Assembly (NCBI GenBank): GCA_026705565.1 | Contig: JAPPAJ010000249.1 | Location: forward strand, 1-39,626 | Source: Caldilineaceae bacterium | Lineage (GTDB): Bacteria; Chloroflexota; Anaerolineae; Caldilineales; Caldilineaceae | DNA: 39,626 nucleotides | Reading direction: 5' to 3' | Shown: piece after piece, positions 10,899 to 23,200 of the stretch | How the letters are laid out: the number at the start of each line of letters is the position of its first letter | Position numbering within the stretch: position 1 is the first letter of the stretch | The notes under the pieces: model-generated | Database searches by the model: none | What the model was told of the DNA's origin: nothing | The model's input: only the letters and a program-made list of their open reading frames with translations | Position numbers and translations under genes: made by a program

Positions 10899-11531
10899 CT
10901 AGTAGCCGAAGCGTTCCTCGGCAAACGGCTCGCCGCGCATGTGGTACCCGTGCTGTTCCCAGAAGCCGGGCCGGTCCCCGCTCATGAACTCCAGGCCCGT
11001 CAGCCACTTGGCACTCTTCCAGAAGTAGTACTTCGGCACAAGCAGGCGCATGGGGTATCCGTGTTCCCGCTCCAGGGGCTTGCCGTCGTAGAGATAGGCC
11101 AGCATGGTGTCGTCGTCGTCGAGGACTTCCAGGCTGATGTTGGTCGTGTAGCCGCCCACGCAGTGCGCCATGACATGGGTGGCCGCGGCCGTGGGCGCGA
11201 TTCCCTCCAGGAAGCGCCGCCAGGAAATGCCCGTCCAGGTGGTGTCCAACTTGCTCCAGCGGGTCACGCAGTGGATATCCACGGTTTGGGTGTCGGCGGG
11301 CAGGGCCATCAGTTCGCTCCAGGTGAACTCCCTGGGTTCCTCGACCTCGCCGAACACGCTCAGCCTGAATCCATCCAGGTCCGTGATCGTGGGGGTGGGA
11401 CCATAGGTCAGGACCGGAAACTTGCTGGTGAGGAACTGACCGGGCGGGGTCCGCGCGTTGGCCTGCTCCTCCGGCACATTGGTGACCCGGCGCAGCCGCT
11501 GGACGCGGCGAAAGGGGTTTTCGAGTCTCAT
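10899..11531 (-). CDS. Molybdopterin-dependent oxidoreductase (sulfite oxidase/MsrP-like fold)
   Basis: FSWSEL-like [57 protein letters not shown]. Confidence 0.85.
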   Translation of the reverse strand: MRLENPFRRVQRLRRVTNVPEEQANARTPPGQFLTSKFPVLTYGPTPTITDLDGFRLSVFGEVEEPREFTWSELMALPADTQTVDIHCVTRWSKLDTTWTGISWRRFLEGIAPTAAATHVMAHCVGGYTTNISLEVLDDDDTMLAYLYDGKPLEREHGYPMRLLVPKYYFWKSAKWLTGLEFMSGDRPGFWEQHGYHMRGEPFAEERFGY

Positions 11532-11555
11532 GTCAACCTTCCGTGGTTGCCTGGT

Positions 11556-12827
11556 TCAGCCATCGTGCCGGAGCAGGACCAGTGAGGCCGATTGGCCGCC
11601 CATGCCGAACCCGTTGACCAGGGCGGCATCCACGGCATGGGGCCGCGCCTGGTTGGGCACGTAATCCAAATCGCACTTCGGATCGGGTTCCCGATAGTTG
11701 ATGGTCGGCGGTATGCGGCCGTCGTGCATGGCCTTCACGGCGGCCACAATGCTGTGTGCCCCCGCGCCCCCCATGGCGTGGCCAAGCATGCCCTTGAGGC
11801 CGGTGGCGGGACAGTCCGGGGCGTGTTCGCCCAGGGCACTGTGGATGGCACGGGTTTCCATCGCGTCGTTGGCCTTGGTCGCCGTGCCATGGGCCACAAT
11901 CCAGTCGATGTCCGCCGGGTGCAACCCGCTGTCGGCGATGGCATCGGCCATGACCCGGCCCGGCACGCGGCCTTCGGGATCCGGGTTGGCGAAATCGCTC
12001 GGATCCAGCCTCAGGCTGTAGCCGCCGAACTCGGCCAGGATGTGGGCACCGCGGGCTCGGGCATGACCGAAGCTCTCCAGCACCAGAACGCCGGCCCCCT
12101 CCCCGATGACCATGCCGGTGCGGTTGCCGGCGAAGGGGGCGCAGGCGGCGGCCGGATTGTCCACTTCGAACGACATGGCACCCAGGCGGCCGAACATGCT
12201 CACGGTCATCGGGGTGACATAACCGTCACTGCCGCCGGCCAGCATGACATCGGCCTCGCCGTACAGAATGCGTCGCGCGGCCTCGCCCACGGCACCAACC
12301 CCGGTGGCGCAGGCCGCCACCGGACTGTTGGCGATGCCGGTCACACCCAGCCGCATGCCGATAAAGGTCGGTGTGCCGCTGATGAGGGCCGCCAGCGACA
12401 GGACCGGATTGATGCGTCGAAATCCCTTGCTGTAGAGGACCCGCGTCTGATCCTCAATCAGATCCCACCCGCCGAAGGCATCACCGATTTCGATCCCCAG
12501 GCGTCCCGCTTCCACGTCCCCCGGATCCAGGTCGGCCTGGCCCAGGGCTTCCTGGGCCGCCTTCCATGCGAACTGGGTTGCGCGGGAGGTCTTGCGCGCG
12601 TCCCGGCGATCCATGTGGTCCCCGGGCTGCCAATCCACGACGGCCGCGCTGGCACGCTCAAGACCCTTGACTTCCCGCACCTCAATGAGGCGGGTACCGG
12701 AACATCCCGCCACCATCCGCTGCCAACTGGTGTCGGCATCCAGGCCCAGTGCGGACACCATGCCGATGCCGGTCACGACGACCCGTTCCCGGTCGTCCCG
12801 CATATTCCGTTGAACCCTGTCGGTCAT
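11556..12827 (-). CDS. fabF: Beta-ketoacyl-ACP synthase II
   Basis: VVVTGIGMVSALG, active-site VAACATGVGAVGEA, WIVAHGTATKAND, MLGHAMGGAGA. Confidence 0.92.
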   Translation of the reverse strand: MTDRVQRNMRDDRERVVVTGIGMVSALGLDADTSWQRMVAGCSGTRLIEVREVKGLERASAAVVDWQPGDHMDRRDARKTSRATQFAWKAAQEALGQADLDPGDVEAGRLGIEIGDAFGGWDLIEDQTRVLYSKGFRRINPVLSLAALISGTPTFIGMRLGVTGIANSPVAACATGVGAVGEAARRILYGEADVMLAGGSDGYVTPMTVSMFGRLGAMSFEVDNPAAACAPFAGNRTGMVIGEGAGVLVLESFGHARARGAHILAEFGGYSLRLDPSDFANPDPEGRVPGRVMADAIADSGLHPADIDWIVAHGTATKANDAMETRAIHSALGEHAPDCPATGLKGMLGHAMGGAGAHSIVAAVKAMHDGRIPPTINYREPDPKCDLDYVPNQARPHAVDAALVNGFGMGGQSASLVLLRHDG

Positions 12828-12899
12828 GGAAAGTCGCTTGCCGTCTGTCCCTGCTACAGTATCGCGCAGAATGCCGCCGGGAAGTCGGGCAACTGGAAC

Positions 12900-14210
12900 T
12901 CAGTCGGAAATCCGTTCCAGGCGGGCACCCAGCCGGACCAGGCGGTTGCCGATGTCGCTGTAGCCCCTGTCAATCTCCGCCACATTGCCGATCTCCGTCA
13001 CACCTTCGGCGCACAGGGCCGCCAGGATCAGCGCCATGCCGGCCCGGATGTCCGGCGTGCTGACCCGTTGGCCATACAACGGCGACGACCCCGAGACCAC
13101 TACGCGGTGGGGATCGCAGAAGATGATCCGGGCCCCCATGGCGATCAGGCGATCGACGAAGTAGAGCCGGCTCTCGAACATCTTCTCGTGGAACAGGATT
13201 GTGCCCGCGCTCTGTGTGGCCACCACCAGCGCAATGCTGAGCACATCCGTGGGAAAGCCGGGCCAGGGCGCACTGGCAATGCGGGGGATTCCGCCTCCGA
13301 ACTCGGGTGCAACCTCGAGCGCCTGTTCTGCCGCGATGACCAGGGTGTCCCGTTCACCCGCACTGCCCGACGACAACGCCATTTCCACGCCGAGCCGTTC
13401 GCGGAAGACCATCTGCATCATGCGCAGATCCTCGGCCACCACACCCTCGATGCGCAATTCGCCGCGGGTCACGGCACCCAGCCCAATCCAGGTTCCGATT
13501 TCCATGAAGTCCGGTCCCACTGTGAACTCCGCGCCGCCCAGGGTCGACCGGCCCTCGACGACCAGCCGGTTGGTACCGATACCGTCGATGGAGCAGCCCA
13601 TCGCAACCAACAGGCGGCACAGGTCGGACACATGCGGTTCACAGGCCGCGTTGTGGAACACCGTGGTGCCCTGCGCCAGGGCCGCCGCCATCACGCCGTT
13701 TTCGGTAGCCGTCACCGAGGCTTCGTCCAGAAGCACATCCGCACCTTGCAGATTGCCGTCGATCTGAAGCGCGAAGGTATCCCCCTCGCCAATGAGTTCC
13801 ACCCCCAGGGCACTGAAGATCTGCAGATGCGTGTCGATGCGGCGGCGTCCGATATCGTCTCCGCCGGCGCTGCCGGCCACCCGAAAGGCGCCGGTCCTTC
13901 CCAGCATCGGCCCCATTAGGGTCAGCGATCCGCGCAACTGGCGGAACAAGGCGGGATCCGGCTCGGCAAACGCCAACGCCCGGGCGTGCAGGTGCAGCGT
14001 GTTCGGTCCCCGCCAGGCCACGTCGACGCCCAACCCCTGCAGGATCAGCAGCAGGTTGTCGACATCCCCGATGCGCGGCACATTGTGGAGGACGACCGGC
14101 TGGTCGGTCAGCAGGGCGGCACAGATCATCGGCATCGCCGCGTTTTTGTTTCCGGCCGGCCGCACCGTGCCGGCAATGGGATGGCCGCCCTCAATCAACA
14201 GTCGCGCCAT
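12900..14210 (-). CDS. murA: UDP-N-acetylglucosamine 1-carboxyvinyltransferase, Cys-to-Asp active-site variant
   Basis: [47 protein letters not shown]; loop [13 protein letters not shown] where E. coli has GGCTIGARPVDLH. Confidence 0.93.
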   Translation of the reverse strand: MARLLIEGGHPIAGTVRPAGNKNAAMPMICAALLTDQPVVLHNVPRIGDVDNLLLILQGLGVDVAWRGPNTLHLHARALAFAEPDPALFRQLRGSLTLMGPMLGRTGAFRVAGSAGGDDIGRRRIDTHLQIFSALGVELIGEGDTFALQIDGNLQGADVLLDEASVTATENGVMAAALAQGTTVFHNAACEPHVSDLCRLLVAMGCSIDGIGTNRLVVEGRSTLGGAEFTVGPDFMEIGTWIGLGAVTRGELRIEGVVAEDLRMMQMVFRERLGVEMALSSGSAGERDTLVIAAEQALEVAPEFGGGIPRIASAPWPGFPTDVLSIALVVATQSAGTILFHEKMFESRLYFVDRLIAMGARIIFCDPHRVVVSGSSPLYGQRVSTPDIRAGMALILAALCAEGVTEIGNVAEIDRGYSDIGNRLVRLGARLERISD

Positions 14211-14260
14211 GGTTCGCGCCTCCACAGGCTTCGGCTCGTCGAACTGGGTGGATCAAAACC

Positions 14261-14420
14261 TAACTTAGGGACTTATATACCTGTGTACCAAGGAGGAGAC
14301 CCCCTCGGCCGTGACGGCATACCTTGTTCACGGGTCGTTGAGGTCGATTTGACCGTCGCCACGGGCAACGGACAGGGACCGAGCGCCTCTCGCCGTGCAG
14401 CAGCCCCTGTCCCGCGGGCC
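14261..14420 (-). ncRNA. Candidate omega-RNA (reRNA) overlapping tnpB 3' end
   Basis: Minus-strand stems GGACAGGG/CCCTGTCC (14405-14412 with 14370-14377) and CCGTTGCC-CGT-GGCGACGG (14353-14371) just before the element end; boundaries inferred. Confidence 0.4.
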
Positions 14421-15784
14421 GTCGGGCACAGGGCCAAGCCCCGCGCCAGAATGTTTTGAGCGGCATTGCGGTCCGCGTTCGCGGTGTGTCCGCACGCCGT
14501 GCATCGGAAGTGTGCCTGTGTCCTGCGGTTCGCCTTGTCGACGTGTCCGCACGCCGCACAGGTCTGCGACGTGTAGGCAGGTGGCACCTTCAGTACCTGC
14601 CCCGCCTTGTAGTCCAGCATCCGCTCCGTGCGGCCCCAGTTGGACTTCAGGATCCCGCGGTTGAGCCCGGCCTTCTGCTTCACATTCTTGCCGGGCTCTG
14701 TCACCGTACCCTTGGCACTCCTGGTCATGGCCTTGGTGTTCAGGTCCTCAATGACCACGGTGTGCGCCGTGTCGGCCAGCTTGCGGCTGTGTTGGTGGGC
14801 GGCGTTCTCCCGGCGACGCTTCTGCTTGCGCTGCCGCTTCTTCAGCTGGCCGCAGATCCGCCGCCCCCGGTTGGACATGGGCTGACCGTTGGCCTTGGAG
14901 CGCGCCCGTGCCTTGTCTGCCTGGCGCTGCTTCCGCTTGATGTTCGCGTCCAGCTTCGGGTCGTCCGGCACTTCGTACACTTCGCCGTCGCTGTCGGTGG
15001 CCTGGCCGACGTTGCGGTCGACGCCCACGGCACCCGTCCAGGCCGGCGGCTTCAGCCGGTCCACCGGCACTTCATGGAACACGTAGGCATACCACTTCGG
15101 ATGCTCCTCGGTGCCTTCCTTCCGGATGCGCACCTGCTTGGGCTTGTGGCCCCGGTACACCCCGCTCCCTTCCAGACGCACCCATCCCACCTTCGGGATG
15201 TGCAATCGGTCACCGTCCATGCGTACGTTGTCGGGAATGGTGAATCCGTCGTCCTTGTCGAACTTCTTCTTGTACTTCGGGAACCCCTTGGGCTTGCCGT
15301 CCGACTTGCGCACGCCCAAGGTCTTGCCTTGTGTGGCCGCCACATCCCAGACTGCATGGAAACGCGTGTAGGCGTCGGCCAGGTACTTCAGCGTGTAGCG
15401 AACGGGGGCATACGGCAAGTCCCGCAGCCAGGACAGATCCATGTCGCGGTACCTCCGTCCCCACGGAGAGCCCAGGAACGCCCGCACCCAGGCGGCATCG
15501 GGTCGGCTCCTGAGGTCCGTGAACCGTTTGCCCAGCGTGAAGAACGACGTGGACAGGTCCGGTCGGTCCTCGGGCGGGAAATCCGTCCACTGGCCGTACG
15601 CGCGCGCCAACCTGTACCGCCGCTCGCAATCGGCCAGCAGGATGTTCCAGACCAGCCGGCACGCGCCCGCGATCTGGGCGCACAGGGCGGCTTGGGCGCG
15701 GCGGTCGAAGCGGACGCGGTACTGCTCGATGCGGACTTCGGTTGTTTTAGACTTGGGGGTAGCAGTCCGGGTTGCCAATTTCAA
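14273..15784 (-). CDS. tnpB: RNA-guided endonuclease TnpB family protein
   Basis: RuvC-like GVDRNVG, VIEDLNTKAM, ADRNAAQNIL; zinc finger YTSQTCAACGHVDKANRRTQAHFRCTACGH; all motifs intact. Confidence 0.93.
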   Translation of the reverse strand: MKLATRTATPKSKTTEVRIEQYRVRFDRRAQAALCAQIAGACRLVWNILLADCERRYRLARAYGQWTDFPPEDRPDLSTSFFTLGKRFTDLRSRPDAAWVRAFLGSPWGRRYRDMDLSWLRDLPYAPVRYTLKYLADAYTRFHAVWDVAATQGKTLGVRKSDGKPKGFPKYKKKFDKDDGFTIPDNVRMDGDRLHIPKVGWVRLEGSGVYRGHKPKQVRIRKEGTEEHPKWYAYVFHEVPVDRLKPPAWTGAVGVDRNVGQATDSDGEVYEVPDDPKLDANIKRKQRQADKARARSKANGQPMSNRGRRICGQLKKRQRKQKRRRENAAHQHSRKLADTAHTVVIEDLNTKAMTRSAKGTVTEPGKNVKQKAGLNRGILKSNWGRTERMLDYKAGQVLKVPPAYTSQTCAACGHVDKANRRTQAHFRCTACGHTANADRNAAQNILARGLALCPTARGTGAAARREALGPCPLPVATVKSTSTTREQGMPSRPRGSPPWYTGI

Positions 15785-15797
15785 CCTGCCCTGTCAG

Positions 15798-15830
15798 GAA
15801 GCCGTGCAGTGCTCTTACACTCACGGCTTC
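15798..15830. repeat. Subterminal hairpin at the 5' (LE) side of tnpB
   Basis: gaagccgtg c agtg ctctta cact cacggcttc: 13 bp stem with a single bulged C. Confidence 0.75.
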
Positions 15831-16227
15831 CGTTGTATTGTAGCGCACAGTCTTGGCACACAGGCATATAAGTCCCCAAACTTACGCAATTTTAAACCGA
15901 TACCTGTGACACACAGGCCCGCGCCGCCCCGCCGATCGGACCTGTCCAGAGCGCCCGGGCAACCCGGACGCGAGCCCCCAACACGTCGCCGGGCCGCGTT
16001 TGGAGGGGTTTCCGGATGTTTCAGGCCCTGCCGTGAGCTCATTTGCGAACATGATTTCGGATACACGTTTAGCATAGGACGGGTTCCACTGCGATTGTCC
16101 GGCCTGTGGGACCGGCAAAGATTCGGCTGAACTGTCCCAATCAATCTTCAAATTTGCTTTATTTATTCCATTTTGCTTGCAGGAGCCGTGTGACCCGTAG
16201 TTAAAAACCGGTGCCGAGCGAGTCCTG

Positions 16228-16236
16228 TGCTATGAT
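16228..16236 (+). promoter_or_regulatory. Candidate extended -10 (TGCTATGAT)
   Basis: tgctatgat about 80 nt upstream of the start of the 16315 ORF. Confidence 0.3.
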
Positions 16237-16314
16237 GTGTAAAGGGACGCGTGCATTAAGTTAACAAACTCGCGTGCATGGACTTCCTGTCGGACGGATG
16301 GTTAGGAGACGGCA

Positions 16315-17373
16315 TTGATCAACAGTCTGGCCCTTGGATTCAGAATCCTCGGTCTTCGTCTGGACCTCCTCATTATCCCTGTGTTCCTGAGTCTGGCGGC
16401 CTTGTACTGGCCCCCAGCGGACATCTCCCTGCTGTTTGCCGATCTGCAAGCGATTTTTGCGGAGACCCAGGACGCGGCGCTGGGACAGGCTTCCGACGCG
16501 GACCTGTCCGCTACCGACACTCCAACCCCCTTTGCGCCCGAGGCACTGCTCGAAAGCCTGAACGGCTCCTCCCTCCCCCTGGGCCAACTATTGGTCAACC
16601 GCACGTTCCTGCGTGTACCCGGCCTGGTGATGGCCCTGCCCCTGGAGCAACTGTTGACCGACTGGAGTCCCAGCCTGTCCTCGGTGGGCGATGTCCTGTT
16701 GGTGTTGGCCGCCTTTTCAGCCGCCGGCGTGGTCATGGGCACCCTGTACCAGTGGCAACTGGCGCGCACGGTGGACGCAGCCCTGCGCGCATGGACGGAA
16801 CGGGATGCGTCGGACACGGATGAAACGGTGGCACCGGACCCTTGGGAAGCCTTCTGGTTTCGCGCCCGTCAAACAGGCCTCTACCTGGTCCTGTTGGTGG
16901 TGCTGGTAACGGTGCTTTCCTTTGCGGTCAGCCTGTTGATGGCGGCCCTCGCCCTGGTCATGCCGGGAGCCGTATTGCCCCTGATGGGACTGTACATGCT
17001 GTTTCTGCTCATGGCACTGCCGGTCTTCCTGTTCCTCCAGACCTACATCATTCCCGGCATCCTTCTGGACAGTCTGAAAGTGGTCGCGGCGGCCCGGCAG
17101 AGCGTCGCCCTCATTCGCAACAATGTGGTCAGTACGCTCGCGTTTCTGCTCCTGTCCGGATTCATCCTGTTCGGGATCGAGGAAGCGCTTGGTTCAATCA
17201 ATACCTCCATCAATACCGGCTTCAACCCGGTCATACTGCTTCTATCGTCCATGTCCTTTGCCTACGTCGGCACCGGCACGGCCCTGGCCTTTCTGGTCTT
17301 CTACCGTTCCCGCTGCCTGATGTCGGACGGAGTGGACATCATTGCCTGGTTCAAGTCCATGGAGCCTGAATAA
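16315..17373 (+). CDS. Multi-pass integral membrane protein of unknown function
   Basis: Several hydrophobic segments; probable TTG start. Confidence 0.65.
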   Translation: MINSLALGFRILGLRLDLLIIPVFLSLAALYWPPADISLLFADLQAIFAETQDAALGQASDADLSATDTPTPFAPEALLESLNGSSLPLGQLLVNRTFLRVPGLVMALPLEQLLTDWSPSLSSVGDVLLVLAAFSAAGVVMGTLYQWQLARTVDAALRAWTERDASDTDETVAPDPWEAFWFRARQTGLYLVLLVVLVTVLSFAVSLLMAALALVMPGAVLPLMGLYMLFLLMALPVFLFLQTYIIPGILLDSLKVVAAARQSVALIRNNVVSTLAFLLLSGFILFGIEEALGSINTSINTGFNPVILLLSSMSFAYVGTGTALAFLVFYRSRCLMSDGVDIIAWFKSMEPE

Positions 17374-17470
17374 GCCGCCTGTTGCTTGTTGAGCCTTGTG
17401 GAAACGTGATGATGAAGGAGAGAGCCCATGCCACTCAGGGGTTCGCTGTGAGCCCACCGTCACAGCCTCC

Positions 17471-17493
17471 CCGGCTTGGATGTTCCAAGCCGG
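17471..17493 (+). terminator. Hairpin, possible terminator after the membrane protein gene
   Basis: ccggcttgga tgt tccaagccgg (10-bp perfect stem) then tagtggattttt. Confidence 0.4.
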
Positions 17494-17616
17494 TAGTGGA
17501 TTTTTCGCTCCAACCACACGGCAGGAAGGTTTCCTGCCGCAGGCACAGAGCCATGACCATGCTCATGCATCGCAATCGACCGAACGACGGCCGCACGGTC
17601 GCGGGTCGTCCGTTGA

Positions 17617-19758
<2,142 letters not shown>

Positions 19759-19842
19759 TAACCCACCGCCGGTGCCTACTGTCTCCAGGCAGGAGCCGCC
19801 ACCCCATGAGGTCGGCCGCGAACCGGCCTCAGTCACAACTGA

Positions 19843-19854
19843 TACTACAGTGGT
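19843..19854 (+). repeat. Solitary copy of the IS701-like terminus TACTACAGTGGT
   Basis: Identical to the first 12 nt of the element at 24882; no partner end or TTAG flank seen. Confidence 0.45.
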
Positions 19855-19868
19855 GCTTTGGCAACCTT

Positions 19869-19904
19869 ACTTTGATCTGCAATATTTTGTGTGCAAATCA
19901 AAGT
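19869..19904. repeat. Imperfect inverted repeat
   Basis: actttgat c tgca atattttgtg tgca a atcaaagt. Confidence 0.6.
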
Positions 19905-20203
19905 TTGTAGCCAGGGGCCTGCCGGACACGGCCTGCGAGAACAGTTGGCAGCTGGGCCGAAGCCCGGGACAAGGCCACCCCCTACGGCTCCGGCACCTGC
20001 CAGTAGGGCGGCCTTGTCGCCAGAGACGGGCTTCCCGAAGTAGGGTGTGCACCCGGCGGGGTGGCGCACCAAGACAGCATGTCAACGCCGTGCTTGCGGT
20101 CCCGACCTGGGTCCGGCCGGAACGAGACTTCCGCCCATACACTTCTCAAAAACTGTATGCACCATTGGGATATGGGTCCCAAAACAAACTGTTCAATCCA
20201 ATG

Positions 20204-23200
20204 TCATTGGGGACGCACCTGTGGTGGTTGGGCGTTGCCAATGGGTGAGAGACCTGCCAGATCACCACGAATCCATCCCCACTTCCAGTCCATTCGATTT
20301 CCTGTCTCAACTAGCAACCAAGTATTGCCCAGGGAGTCAGTATCACGCTCATGCACTTCCAGAAATTCTCCCCGGACTACCTGATATTGCACCTTTCCGA
20401 GTTCAGTACTGGGAGCGGATCGCAAATTCACAATGGACCCAGTAACAACGAAACGGGTGCCATGATCCCATAGATGGGCCCAGACCGAGTCGGGGATGTC
20501 CACCAACTGACTGCTGCCTTCAAGGGTTAGTTTCACCAGTCGAGGTGCATTGGACAACATTCCGTCAGGAAGGCTCGTCAGATGCCGGGACGTCAAGTAC
20601 AACTCAGTTAACTGAGGTGCCTTACCCAGGAAGCCCTCTGGCAATTCTGAAATTGCCGACAGATCAAGATCAGCCTGTGTCAACATCGGTACCTGGACAA
20701 GAAAGTGGCTTGGCAGTGTTTCCAGATCTGAGTCTCTGAGAAAGAATTCGACAAGGCGCGGAGCTTCGAGCAGGAATTCCGCGGGCAACGCAGCCAGATT
20801 GGACGTACTCATGTAAAGTGACAACAGTCCAGGCACATGGGATAGGAACCCCGCAGGCAGATTCCTCAATTGTGCGCCTCTCAGGATTAGGGATGTCAGA
20901 TTGTCAGCCTCCTGCAGGAACCCCAGTGGCAAATCCTGCAGGAAGGGTACTTCCATGATCAAGTTTCTGAGATTGCCCGAGCGAGAGAGAAAGCCTGGTG
21001 GGAAAGTGATTATGCTGTCCCCCAAAAGTTCTAGATCCTGAAGCTGGGGTGCATGCGACAAGAAGCCTGCCGGCAGAACCTGGAGTCCGCTGGGATCAGA
21101 CTCAAATCGCAGTAGTCCAGAGAAGCCGAAGCGGTGGGCGGGCCGCGTGCCGGACACAGTGGTAGGAATCAACCCGAGTTGCCCGGTATGTAGACTCACG
21201 CCAACCAATCCGGGAGTATGGGCCAAGAAACCATGGGGAAAGGAACTGAGGCTGTAGGCCTTCATGTGCAATCTTTCCAGCTGCGTTGCATGAGACAGGA
21301 AACCCGCCGGCAGGCTCCTCAATTTCGGAGTTTCCATTGTCAGTCCCTGCAGGTTTGGCGTACTGGAGAGAATGCCAGGCGGAAGAACCGCCAAGTTTGG
21401 TGTACTCAGAACCACCTCTTCCAGCAGGGGTGTTTGTGTCAGGAAATTGGCAGGAATCTCCTGAAGTCCGTCCGCTTCCAGAATCAACGAAAGCATTTGA
21501 GATGTTTGTGAAAGAGTCCTCGGAGGCAATGAAGCAATTCCAGGAACCTGCAAGACCAACTCCCTCAATTGGGGGGTGTGAACAAGGAACTCCCGAGGCA
21601 ATGACCGCAGAGTCCTGGACTTCAATGTCAAACTGGTCAATTCAAGGGAACTCGACAACGAACCCGGTGCCAGAGCAGTCAATCCATCGACATCCAAGAT
21701 TAACTCCTGCAAGCCAGTTGTATGGACTGAAAAATCCGCAGGCAGGGCTAGCAGCTCGGGCGTACGCAATTCAAGTCTTGTCAGTTTGGGAGTTTGGGAA
21801 AGGAAACCCTCTGGCACGCCCATTAATGATTGAGATTGGACTGTCAAATGAGTCAGGTTGGGAACCGGAGCCAGCAAATCGTCGGGCCACGCAGTCTCTA
21901 CAGTTTCAGCCAGGGAAAGATGCTCCAGTCCAGGTGAACGGGCAAGGGTTTCAGGAGCCAGAATGGACAACAGACTCGCATTAGCAGCCAACCGGGCAAG
22001 TTGAGGCGCATGAGCCAGAAAGTCTGCGGGTGCTCTGGCTACTTGGGGAGTCATCAATGTCAAATGAATCAATCTAGGTGCATGGGCAAGAAAACCCGCT
22101 GGCAGTTCATCCAGAACCTCCGATTCCAACATGAAATGCTCCAAGTAGGGAGACCGTTCCAAAAAACCATCTGGTAGCCCGTCCAGCTTGGGAGTTCTCA
22201 GAGTCAGATGGGTCATCTGAGCCAGTTTCGGCCACATTTCCTCTGGCAACGCTACAAGATTATCTGCCTCAAGGGTCAGATGGGTCAGTCTGGGCAGATG
22301 GCTCAAGAGGTCTGGCGGCAACGTTACCACTTGATCCACAGTCAATGTCAAGCGAGTCAGGGCGGGAACATCACCCAGCAGGTCTGTGGGCAGAGTTGGC
22401 AACTGCCTGGCTTTCAGTACTAGATGAGTTAATCTGGGCAGATGGATCGGCTGGACTAACTCGAATTCCTTCATCTGGGCGGAATCCAGAGTCAGATGAG
22501 TCAAATCGGGGACCTGACCAAGCAGGCCTGCCAGTGGTAGCGATTCATGATCGATTCTCAGGTCCAGAAATTTCAGCTGAGGTGTCTGAGCCAGCAATTC
22601 TACTTGCTCCACAGATTCCGGCGCGACCAAGGCCAGTTCCGTCAAACCATTCAGTCCAGCCAAATCAGATGTTGCACTGACGGAGAGGTGCGCCCCACCT
22701 TCCTTTCCAAATCCTAGAGACCGGATGGCACTTAGATCCGACCAAGTGGTTGCAGTGCAACCAGGGGCGCGTGGTGCCACTGGTTTGAGCCGGTTGATTA
22801 GACCAAAGGAACAGGTATCGCACCTGTACACTCTCGTCCTCAGTGCTTGCAGTTGGGGAAATTGGGAATTGAGGATTGCGTCCTGTATTTCCTCACTGCG
22901 GGAACACACCTGGGCTTCCGCACCTGCAACGGGCCAAGTCAGCCTGACGGCATAGGCCAAGTATCCAATACCGTCCACACCAGCATCATCTACATAATTT
23001 ACTAAACCTTCGGGATCCACTTGTAGACGAAACCGGCGTGGCTCCGAGTTCTGGGAATCAGCACTACCATCCCGTTGAACAGGCCAGCCCTCAACCTCCC
23101 ATGTAATGGTGGACCCGGGTCTGTAGCCTTCAGGAATTATGAACAGAGTCAGTGGTTCTTGCCGAGCAAGGTACTGCACAGGAGAGCGTGAAGTAGAAAA

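Larger units (their letters stand above)
14261..15884 (-). mobile_element. TnpB-encoding (IS200/IS605-type, tnpA-less) element with terminal inverted repeats
   Basis: tnpB bounded by taacttagggacttatatacctgtgtaccaa (14261-14291) and its near reverse complement ttggcacacaggcatataagtccccaaactta (15853-15884). Confidence 0.75.

Noticed and set aside
11592-13919. 775-aa plus-strand ORF
   Set aside because: Antisense to fabF and murA; a GC-rich spurious open frame
14456-15871. 471-aa plus-strand ORF across the tnpB element
   Set aside because: Antisense to tnpB, which has all catalytic motifs
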